This document shows positions 15,068-20,996 of a DNA stretch of 24,454 nucleotides, piece after piece. The position numbers and the translations under genes are program-made. The stretch comes from a virus, in IMG/VR virus record IMGVR_UViG_3300022687_000031, positions 1-24,454 of that record; one strand, written 5' to 3'. Each line of letters begins with the position of its first letter. Position 1 is the stretch's first letter. The notes beneath the pieces are model-generated. The model searched no databases, was not told where the DNA came from, and saw only the letters and a program-made list of their open reading frames with translations.

Positions 15068-16939
15068 GTGACATTCTCATTTGACGGCCGTGGTGCGGTG
15101 AAGGTCCGGCCGCGGCACAAGCGGCCCTTGTCGCGCCGGAACTGGGCGCGTGACGAAACCGCGCCGGGTGAGGCCGATGGCACGGTCATCACCGCGAGCC
15201 TGGTGAACCTGATCGTCGCCAACTTCCGCCGCCTAGTCGACGCGTCGGGTGAGCCGCTCAGGGAAGGGGCGGACGACAACCTGCTGCGGGCCGTACAGCG
15301 GATCTGCAGCGACGCGGTGGAAGCCTTTCAGGGTGTTCACGAAAATCTCGCCGCTCTCCAGGCGGCGCTGCCAGAGGCCGAGGCCGGGGACTGGGCTATT
15401 CTCAGCCATGGCGAGGACCCGGCGACCATCGCCCTTTGGGACACGGATTCGGAGCCGGCGGACTGGGTCGATACGGTAGAATCCCTCCCGGGGTCCAGTC
15501 TCTCCACCAGCCGGGATGCCGACAGCGTAACAGTGGAGAATTCGAGCGGGACCGCCGGGACGATTCTCGCGGCGGACGCGGACCATGCCGGCGCGATGAG
15601 CGCGGCCGACAAGTCGAAGCTCGAAGGTATCGAAGCCGGCGCGACGGCCGATCCGACCGGCGCGGCGCTCCGAACGCTTTACGGCTCAGAAGCCGACACC
15701 AACATTTTCACGGACGCGAAAGCCTCGAAGCTCGCCGGGATCGAGGCCGGTGCGACAGCCGATCAGACCGGACCGGAGTTGAAAGCCGCGTATGAGGGCG
15801 AAACGGAGACCAACGACTTTACCGATGCCGAGAAGACGAAGCTCGACGGCATCGAGGCCGGCGCGACAGCCGATCAGACCGGACCGGAGCTGAAGGCCGC
15901 CTATGAGGGCGAGTCGGAGACCAACGCCTTTACCGATGCCGAGAAGACGACGCTCGCCGGGCTCGAGACCGGCGCGACCAACGGTGCCGGCATTCAGGCA
16001 TGGATGCACAACCGTGCGGTGCGGGAGTGGAAGGCGCGTGTCAGCCCTGCCGACAAAGACTGGTTCGGGATTGCCTGGTCGCCGGAGCTGGAGCTCTTCG
16101 CGGCGGTCGCATTCGGCGGCACCGGGAACAGGGCGATGACTTCGCCAGACGGCATCAGCTGGACCGCGCGCGCAACTCCGGCCGACAACGACTGGCAGAA
16201 AATAGCCTGGTCGCCGGAGCTTGGACTCTTCGCGTCGGTTGCAGTCAGCGGTACCGGGGACCGTGTGATGACGAGCCCGGACGGCATCACCTGGACCTTG
16301 CGTGCCAGCGCCTCCGATTTGAACTGGTTCGACATCGCCTGGTCGCCGGAGCTTGGGCTGTTCGCGGCCGTTGCCGCCAGTGGATCCGGAAGCCGGGTGA
16401 TGACCAGTCCCGACGGCATCAACTGGACGCTGCGCTCCACGCCAGACGATCAGAGCTGGTTCGGGGTCGCCTGGTCCCCGGAACTTGGACTGTTTGCGGC
16501 CGTCGCCGGCAGTGGCTCCGGAAGCCGGGTGATGACCAGCCCCGACGGCATCAACTGGACATTGCGCAGCACGCCGGCGGACAACCTCTGGCTCCGGATC
16601 GCCTGGTCGCCGGAGCTTGGGCTGTTCGCGGCCGTTGCCACCAGTGGTTCCGGCAATCGGGTAATGACGAGCCCGGACGGCGTCAACTGGACGCTGCGCT
16701 CCACACCAGCCGACAACAGCTGGCAATCGATCGCCTGGGCATCAGATCTTGGGCTTTTTGCCGCCGTCGCGGCGTCGGGCAGCGGCAATCGTGTGATGAC
16801 CAGCGCCGACGGCGTCAACTGGACCCTTCGCGCGAGTTCCGCCGACAACCAGTGGGCGGCTGTCGCGTGGTCGCCAGAACGGGCTCTCTTCGCCGCGGTC
16901 GCGGTGGACGGCGACGTTCGCGTGATGACGAGCCGATAG
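15068..16939 (+). CDS. Tail fibre A with stalk repeats and a predicted seven-bladed beta-propeller
   Basis: A 623-residue protein with a GTG start, chosen because MTFSFDG aligns exactly with the start of the paralogue downstream. Layout: shared N-terminal segment (residues about 37-80, DGTVITASLVNLIVANFRRL), a domain with GDWAILSHGEDPATIALWD, four 37-residue stalk repeats from residue 184 (KLxGIEAGATADQTGPELKA type), then from residue 332 seven 44-residue repeats of the form WxxIAWSPELGLFAAVA, SGSGNRVMTSPDGINWTLRS, TPADN. SPDGxxWT resembles an Asp-box turn of beta-propellers. The seventh repeat stops after VMTSR, and a matching strand (REWKARVSPADK) precedes repeat 1, as expected for ring closure. 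The likely role is host-surface, probably glycan, binding. No catalytic motif was seen. Confidence 0.8.
   Translation: MTFSFDGRGAVKVRPRHKRPLSRRNWARDETAPGEADGTVITASLVNLIVANFRRLVDASGEPLREGADDNLLRAVQRICSDAVEAFQGVHENLAALQAALPEAEAGDWAILSHGEDPATIALWDTDSEPADWVDTVESLPGSSLSTSRDADSVTVENSSGTAGTILAADADHAGAMSAADKSKLEGIEAGATADPTGAALRTLYGSEADTNIFTDAKASKLAGIEAGATADQTGPELKAAYEGETETNDFTDAEKTKLDGIEAGATADQTGPELKAAYEGESETNAFTDAEKTTLAGLETGATNGAGIQAWMHNRAVREWKARVSPADKDWFGIAWSPELELFAAVAFGGTGNRAMTSPDGISWTARATPADNDWQKIAWSPELGLFASVAVSGTGDRVMTSPDGITWTLRASASDLNWFDIAWSPELGLFAAVAASGSGSRVMTSPDGINWTLRSTPDDQSWFGVAWSPELGLFAAVAGSGSGSRVMTSPDGINWTLRSTPADNLWLRIAWSPELGLFAAVATSGSGNRVMTSPDGVNWTLRSTPADNSWQSIAWASDLGLFAAVAASGSGNRVMTSADGVNWTLRASSADNQWAAVAWSPERALFAAVAVDGDVRVMTSR
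15617..16060 (+). repeat. 111-bp stalk repeats of fibre A, about four units
   Basis: Units start at 15617, 15728, 15839 and 15950, spaced exactly 111 bases (37 codons). Each has K-L-x-G-(I/L)-E-(A/T)-G-A-T near its start and TNxFTDAEKT near its end. The fourth copy is truncated at GATNGAGIQAW, where it leads into the propeller. The spacing is the same as in fibre B. Confidence 0.85.
16061..16939 (+). repeat. 132-bp propeller-blade repeats of fibre A, seven units
   Basis: The first tryptophan codon of each unit lies at 16061, 16193, 16325, 16457, 16589, 16721 and 16853, an invariant 132-base period. The tryptophan at 16028 stands 33 bases before unit 1, the same distance that separates the WTLRS tryptophan from the next unit elsewhere. 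The last unit lacks its final strand. Long stretches are nearly identical at DNA level between units 3, 4 and 5. Confidence 0.9.
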
Positions 16940-16947
16940 GAGCATTC

Positions 16948-18807
16948 ATGACATTCTCGTTTGACGGCGCGAACGCCGTCACAGAGCGCCCCGCGCACAA
17001 GCAAGCGGCGAGCTTGCGGAACTGGGCGCTGGACGAAAGCTATCCCGGCGCCGGCGACGGGACGCGGATCACCGCGAGCTTTGCCAATGCCATTGTCGCC
17101 AACCTGCGGGCGCTGGTCGACGGCGTCGATGAGCAGTTACTCGAGGGCGCGAACGACAATCTTTTGCGCGCCGTCCAAAAGGCGGCGGCCGACGCCACCA
17201 TGAATTTCAAGGGCGTCCACGCGGATCTCGGGGCTCTGCAGGCAGCACACCCCACCGCAGCCTCCGGCAACTGGGCAATCCTGAGCCATGGCGAGGATCC
17301 GGCGACGATCGCTGCCTGGGATCCTGACTCGGACCCGGCCGGTTGGGTAGACACGGCACTGAGCGGCGGCGCCGACCTGAGCGTCAGCCGCGACGTCGAC
17401 AGCGTCACCGTCGAAAGCTCCAGCGGTACGAACGCCGTAATTCCGGCCGCCGACACGAGCGATGCCGGTGTGATGACGGCAGCGGACAAGACGAAACTGG
17501 ACGGTGTCGAGGACGGGGCGACGGGTGATCTGACGGGCACCGAGATCAAGACGCTCTACGAGGCCGAAGACGATACCAATGCCTTTACCGATGACGAGAA
17601 AACGAAGCTCGCCGGCATCGAGGACGGGGCGACGGGTGATCTCACCGGTGCCGAGATCAAGACGCTCTACGAGGCCGAGGGCGATACGAACGCTTTCACC
17701 GATGACGAGAAAACGAAGCTCGGCGGGATCGAGGACGGGGCGACGGGTGATCTCACCGGGGCCGAGATCAAGGCACTGTACGAGGCCGAGGGCAACACGA
17801 ACGCCTTTACCGACGGCGAGAAGACGAAGCTTGCCGGCATCGAGGACGGCGCGACCAACGATGCCGGGGCCAGGGCCTGGGCCCAGAATGCGGCGACAAG
17901 AGAGTGGATAAGCCGCGTCACGCCGGATGCCAGGAGTTGGCAAGGGATTGCCTGGTCGCCGGAGCTGGGGCTGTTCGCTGCGATTTCGAATGATGGTGAA
18001 GGCAGCGACATCATGACGAGTCCTGACGGCATCACCTGGACGCTGCGCACCACGCCGGGCAGCACTGCCTGGAGAGCAATTGCCTGGTCGCCGGAGCTGG
18101 GGCTGTTCGCGGCGGTCTCTGACGACGAGAGCGGCAATGACGCCATGACGAGCCCCGACGGCGTTGTCTGGACGGTGCGGAGCACGCCCGCCCAGCAGTG
18201 GATCGCGATCGCCTGGTCGCCCGAACTTGAGCTGTTTGCGGCCGTATCTATAGGCGGCGAGGGGAACGACGTCATGACAAGTCCCGACGGACTCACCTGG
18301 ACGGCGCGCACGACTCCTGCACAGCAATGGACCTCGATCGCCTGGTCGCCCGCATTGGGGCTGTTCGCAGCCGTTTGCGAGGACGGCAGCGGCAACGACG
18401 TCATGACGAGCCCTGACGGTCTCGCCTGGACGGCGCGCACGACTCCTGCACAGCGATGGAAATCGATCGCCTGGTCGCCCGACCTGGGGTTGTTCGCTGC
18501 GATTTCGGATGATGGCGCCGGCAACGACGTCATGACGAGCCCCAACGGTGTCATCTGGACGCTGCGGAACACTCAAGGCAGCAACAATTGGATAGCGATC
18601 GCGTGGTCACCCGAGTTGGGGCTGTTCGCAGCCGTTTGCGAGGACGGCAGTGGCAACGATGTCATGACAAGTCCTGACGGTCTCGCCTGGACGCTGCGCA
18701 GCACGCCGACGCTGCCCTGCAAGGACATCGCCTGGTCGCCCGAGCTTTGTCTGTTTGCCGCCGTCTCCGATGACGGCAGTGGCAACGACGCCATGACCAG
18801 CCTTTAG
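16948..18807 (+). CDS. Tail fibre B, paralogue of fibre A, with seven-bladed beta-propeller
   Basis: A 619-residue protein beginning at the ATG at 16948, with AGGAG at 16938-16942 overlapping the stop of fibre A. The frame is open far upstream inside fibre A, but only this start aligns with the paralogue. The architecture is the same, domain by domain: shared N-terminal segment from residue 37, NWAILSHGEDPATIAAWD, four 37-residue stalk repeats from residue 183 (KLAGIEDGATGDLTGAEIKT type), and seven blades from residue 331 with IAWSPELGLFAAV, GSGNDVMTSPDG and WT(L/A)R(T/S)TP. Blade length alternates between 43 and 44. The strand REWISRVTPD before blade 1 supplies the piece missing from blade 7. 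Acidic blade loops (DDGSGND) contrast with basic ones in fibre A, suggesting a different ligand. Confidence 0.8.
   Translation: MTFSFDGANAVTERPAHKQAASLRNWALDESYPGAGDGTRITASFANAIVANLRALVDGVDEQLLEGANDNLLRAVQKAAADATMNFKGVHADLGALQAAHPTAASGNWAILSHGEDPATIAAWDPDSDPAGWVDTALSGGADLSVSRDVDSVTVESSSGTNAVIPAADTSDAGVMTAADKTKLDGVEDGATGDLTGTEIKTLYEAEDDTNAFTDDEKTKLAGIEDGATGDLTGAEIKTLYEAEGDTNAFTDDEKTKLGGIEDGATGDLTGAEIKALYEAEGNTNAFTDGEKTKLAGIEDGATNDAGARAWAQNAATREWISRVTPDARSWQGIAWSPELGLFAAISNDGEGSDIMTSPDGITWTLRTTPGSTAWRAIAWSPELGLFAAVSDDESGNDAMTSPDGVVWTVRSTPAQQWIAIAWSPELELFAAVSIGGEGNDVMTSPDGLTWTARTTPAQQWTSIAWSPALGLFAAVCEDGSGNDVMTSPDGLAWTARTTPAQRWKSIAWSPDLGLFAAISDDGAGNDVMTSPNGVIWTLRNTQGSNNWIAIAWSPELGLFAAVCEDGSGNDVMTSPDGLAWTLRSTPTLPCKDIAWSPELCLFAAVSDDGSGNDAMTSL
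17494..17937 (+). repeat. 111-bp stalk repeats of fibre B, about four units
   Basis: Units start at 17494, 17605, 17716 and 17827, each 111 bases apart. GATGDLTG and TNAFTD are repeated almost unchanged at protein level. At DNA level units 1 to 3 share long identical runs such as GAGGACGGGGCGACGGGTGA. The last unit ends at GATNDAGARAW, parallel to fibre A. Confidence 0.85.
17938..18807 (+). repeat. 129/132-bp propeller-blade repeats of fibre B, seven units
   Basis: Anchor codons lie at 17938, 18070, 18199, 18328, 18457, 18589 and 18718, giving spacings of 132, 129, 129, 129, 132 and 129 bases. The last anchor is TGC (Cys) instead of TGG (Trp). The closing tryptophan upstream is at 17905, again 33 bases before unit 1. 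Confidence 0.9.
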
Positions 18808-18816
18808 GAGAGCGCC

Positions 18817-19158
18817 ATGGACAGTGGAATCGACGTCAATACAGTCCTGCAGATTCTGGCCCTGCTGATCTCGGCGCTGATCCTGTTCTCGCGCCTGTCG
18901 TCGCGGATCGACGGCATGCGGAGCGAGATCATCAGCGCGATGGATTCCAAGGTCGGCAAGCTGCACGATCGCATCGAGAAGATCGACGAGAAGTATGACG
19001 GGAAGCATAACGACCTGACCTCTCGCGTGAACGAGCACGGGAACCGGATGAGCGAAATGCAGAGCCAGCTCCTGCTTCCGGTGATCCAGATGGTGTCGGA
19101 ACAGACGAGTGACGGCCGGGCCGCATCCGGCCGCCGGCGCTCATCCCGGGCCAACTAA
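18817..19158 (+). CDS. Small membrane protein with coiled coil, at head of lysis cassette
   Basis: A 113-residue protein with one N-terminal membrane segment (about residues 8-25, NTVLQILALLISALILFS) followed by a long heptad-rich helix (residues 27-85: SRIDGMRSEIISAMDSKVGK, LHDRIEKIDEKYD, VNEHGNRMSEMQ) and a basic Ser/Arg tail. The layout recalls XhlA- and DUF2730-type phage proteins. It lies ten bases after the last fibre gene and just before holin and endolysin, so a part in lysis (holin partner or antiholin) is the main guess. AGGAG at 18806-18810 is the ribosome binding site. No family can be named with certainty. Confidence 0.6.
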   Translation: MDSGIDVNTVLQILALLISALILFSRLSSRIDGMRSEIISAMDSKVGKLHDRIEKIDEKYDGKHNDLTSRVNEHGNRMSEMQSQLLLPVIQMVSEQTSDGRAASGRRRSSRAN

Positions 19159-19177
19159 CCCTTTCAGGGACATTTCC

Positions 19178-19438
19178 ATGCCGCAGCCCCGTCCGCGGGG
19201 ACTGTTCGACCGTGTCCGGCTGCTGCCGGACTGGCGGGCTGTCCTGAAATATTCCTGGAGCATCCGCTTCATCGTCCTGGCCGCGATCCTGTCGGCCGCG
19301 GAAGTCGCGCTGCCCTTCGTCGAGCATGCGCTGCCCGTCCCGCGCGGCGTCTTCGCGCTGCTCTCGGCGCTCACCACCGGCGCGGCCGTGCTGGCGCGCC
19401 TGCTCGCCCAATCTCACTTTAGAGGATCAAAGTCATGA
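19178..19438 (+). CDS. Holin (two membrane segments)
   Basis: With the ATG at 19178 (AGGGA eight to ten bases upstream) the product has 86 residues. It has a basic N-terminus, a first hydrophobic helix (SIRFIVLAAILSAAEVALPF), a short turn with Pro-Val-Pro-Arg and a second one (GVFALLSALTTGAAVLARLL), ending in a basic tail. This pattern, with AEVALPF and ARLLAQ, is common among small holins of alphaproteobacterial phages. It would form or trigger lesions in the inner membrane that time lysis. Its stop overlaps the endolysin start (ATGA at 19435-19438). An in-frame ATG at 19109 falls inside the upstream gene and lacks a good binding site. Confidence 0.75.
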   Translation: MPQPRPRGLFDRVRLLPDWRAVLKYSWSIRFIVLAAILSAAEVALPFVEHALPVPRGVFALLSALTTGAAVLARLLAQSHFRGSKS

Positions 19439-19914
19439 GCCGTTTGAAGACAGCGGCCGGCGCGATCACCGCGCTCGCCGTCGCCATTGGTGTGCTGGTC
19501 GGCAGCTGGGAGGGCTATGAGCCGAAGGCCTACCGCGACATCGTCGGCGTCTGGACCGTGTGTTACGGCGAGACGCGGGGCGTGAAGCCCGGGGAGCATT
19601 TCACCAAGGCCCAATGCGACGGGAAGCTCGCGCGCCGTCTGGCGGACTTCGAACGCGAAATCCGGCGATGCCTGACAGCGCCCGACAAGATCCCCGACGG
19701 GCCGTATGCGGCCTTTGTCAGCCTGGCCTACAATATCGGCTCGGCGGCCTTCTGCCGGTCGAGCGTGCGCCGCCACGCCAATGCCGGCCGGATGCGGGAG
19801 GCCTGCGATGCGATCCTCATGTGGAACCGCGCCGGCGGCCGGGTGGTGCAGGGCCTGGTCAACCGCCGCCGGCATGAGCGCGAGGTCTGCCTGCAGGGAG
19901 TGGGGGCAATCTGA
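19435..19914 (+). CDS. Endolysin, GH24 lysozyme with SAR (signal-anchor-release) N-terminus
   Basis: A 159-residue muramidase that should hydrolyse the beta-1,4 bond between MurNAc and GlcNAc. The catalytic triad pattern E-x8-D-x5-T is present as Glu26 (SWEGYEP), Asp35 (AYRDIVG) and Thr41 (WTVCYGET). Conserved FVSLAYNIGSAAFCRSS and CDAILMWNRAGGRVVQGLV follow, the latter with the GLxNRRxxER ending of the family. Residues 7-23 (AAGAITALAVAIGVLVG) form a weakly hydrophobic, Ala/Gly-rich segment, the mark of SAR endolysins that leave the membrane when it is depolarised. The enzyme can thus be exported by Sec and activated by the holin. Several cysteines could take part in SAR-linked disulfide control. 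Coupled by overlap to both neighbours. Confidence 0.92.
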   Translation: MSRLKTAAGAITALAVAIGVLVGSWEGYEPKAYRDIVGVWTVCYGETRGVKPGEHFTKAQCDGKLARRLADFEREIRRCLTAPDKIPDGPYAAFVSLAYNIGSAAFCRSSVRRHANAGRMREACDAILMWNRAGGRVVQGLVNRRRHEREVCLQGVGAI

Positions 19915-20264
19915 TGTGGGCCTGGCTCACTGGCATCGGCGCCTTTCTTGCCGGGCTTTCCATCCGCAAACTGCTCGTCTCCGCCGCCATGACGGCGCTG
20001 GGCCTGGGAGCGCTGTGGCTCTGGCACGGCTGGAACTATGTCTCCCGCGAGGCCTATCGCGCGCTCGAGAGCCGTTACGAGCAGGCACTGAGGGTCATCG
20101 ACGCGAAGGAAGCCGCGGCCGAGGCCGACGCCGAACAGGCCGAGCTCGACTCGCTGCACATGCGTCAACTTGAGGATCTGGTGAATGAACAGGTTGTTCC
20201 TGATGGCGGTCCTGTTGTGTGGGATCGCGATGCCATTGAGCGGATGCGGGCACTCCGGCGCTGA
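19914..20264 (+). CDS. Inner-membrane spanin (Rz-like)
   Basis: A 116-residue protein with an N-terminal membrane segment (about residues 19-37, RKLLVSAAMTALGLGALWLW) and a periplasmic helix rich in Glu/Ala (residues 45-92, EAYRALESRYEQALRVIDAK and following) predicted to be a coiled coil. It begins inside the endolysin stop (TGATG at 19912-19916) and contains the start of the next gene in another frame. Single-TM coiled-coil protein followed by an overlapping lipoprotein is the Rz/Rz1 pattern: the pair spans the periplasm and fuses the two membranes in the last step of lysis. Sequence similarity among spanins is low, so the call rests on architecture. Confidence 0.78.
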   Translation: MWAWLTGIGAFLAGLSIRKLLVSAAMTALGLGALWLWHGWNYVSREAYRALESRYEQALRVIDAKEAAAEADAEQAELDSLHMRQLEDLVNEQVVPDGGPVVWDRDAIERMRALRR

Positions 20265-20469
20265 CCGGCCGGCGCCGATCGCGCTCAACCCCGTGCCCGG
20301 CGGTGTCCGCGCGGAGTTCGACCGGTTGACGCCGGCGCCATCGCGGCCGCTGAACGCAAAGGAGTCGGAAGCCTTCGCCAAGGCGCTGATGATTTCCGAA
20401 GAGCGGAAGAACCGCGCCGGCCGCCGCCTGATCAACCAGATCGACGCGGCTCGGGCGTTTCACAGGTGA
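20185..20469 (+). CDS. Outer-membrane spanin lipoprotein (Rz1-like)
   Basis: A 94-residue protein with a short signal peptide (MNRLFLMAVLLCGIAMP) and a lipobox L18-S19-G20-C21, so the mature protein starts at Cys21 and is lipidated, about 74 residues long. The mature part is Pro-containing (PAPIALNPVPG, TPAPSRPLN) and ends in a helix. It starts 80 bases before the end of the Rz-like gene in the +1 frame, with GAGG at 20172-20175 as ribosome binding site. Partner of the inner-membrane spanin. The last recognisable phage late gene before composition changes. Confidence 0.8.
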   Translation: MNRLFLMAVLLCGIAMPLSGCGHSGADRPAPIALNPVPGGVRAEFDRLTPAPSRPLNAKESEAFAKALMISEERKNRAGRRLINQIDAARAFHR

Positions 20470-20496
20470 GCGCGGGCAAAAGATACGGCGCAGATT

Positions 20497-20522
20497 AAAA
20501 GCGGCGTTTAAAAGCTGCGTTT
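20497..20522. repeat. 13-base tandem near-repeat after Rz1
   Basis: AAAAGCGGCGTTT (20497-20509) is followed at once by AAAAGCTGCGTTT (20510-20522), 12 of 13 bases identical. It begins 28 bases after the last lysis stop codon. Such paired sites can be protein-binding sites, for example transposase sites at the ends of Mu-like phages, but no such role can be shown here. Confidence 0.5.
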
Positions 20523-20668
20523 GGTGCGTCCGCTCCTGAAGGTAGAACGATCATTCAATGTCAGCTCTGTAGAAGGGCGGCTTGGGGGCCGGGAGCGGAA
20601 TGGCGGCTTTTCAGCCACTAAGAAGGCAAAACCGGACGTTCAACCAATTCGGGCCTAGGTCTGATATT

Positions 20669-20843
20669 GACCGATTGTGTTGAAAAAGTCCGCTGCCTGG
20701 CGAATCAGTGCACAGTTGTAGAAATCCGTTTCCGCTTGGAAGGCTTCGCGGAATCACGATTCAAAAATGGGCCCGCCTTGAAACGAAATTCTCAGCGCGC
20801 TCGCCAACGCGCTCGATTGGGGACTTTTTCAACACAATCGACC
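20669..20843. mobile_element. MITE-like element with perfect 19-bp terminal inverted repeats
   Basis: GATTGTGTTGAAAAAGTCC (20673-20691) and its exact reverse complement (20821-20839) bound 167 bases with no transposase frame. GACC stands directly outside both ends (20669-20672 and 20840-20843), a possible 4-base target duplication. If the element and one GACC are removed, the flanks join into GATATTGACCCGAAGCGGA, which restores a motif seen elsewhere in this region. The ends (TTGAAAAAGTCC) resemble those of some DDE-type insertion sequences. The parent family is not identified. Confidence 0.65.
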
Positions 20844-20996
20844 CGAAGCGGACATTGAACACGAAATTTTCCGATCGTTCGATCAAGCGAGGTTGACGAC
20901 AACGACATACAGAAAATCAACCTTACATTTGGCAATTGTCCCGTGGTCTAGGCGGCTTAAGCTAACTCAAATCATTCTAAATTATAAACTCGAATC

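Larger units (their letters stand above)
20470..20996. other. Non-coding stretch after the lysis cassette
   Basis: No convincing gene. It contains a 13-base tandem near-repeat (20497-20522), a MITE-like element (20669-20843), and a copy of the CGAAGCGGACATT motif immediately to its right (20844-20856). A 63-codon frame at 20667-20858 lies almost wholly inside the element and is not considered real. Base composition becomes clearly more AT-rich from about 20870. Confidence 0.6.

Noticed and set aside
16000-16947. Upstream extension of the fibre B frame into fibre A
   Set aside because: The added residues are an out-of-frame reading of the fibre A blades. The paralogue alignment and the AGGAG before 16948 fix the start.
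15617-18807. Regular repeats that could suggest a CRISPR array or satellite DNA
   Set aside because: Repeat lengths are multiples of three, lie within open frames and encode consistent protein modules. There are no spacers.
13603-18807. Diversity-generating retroelement or invertible fibre cassette
   Set aside because: No reverse transcriptase, template/variable repeat pair, invertase or inverted crossover sites are seen in the window.
20667-20858. 63-codon frame at the MITE
   Set aside because: It coincides with the element between its inverted repeats, has no binding site and no protein-like features.
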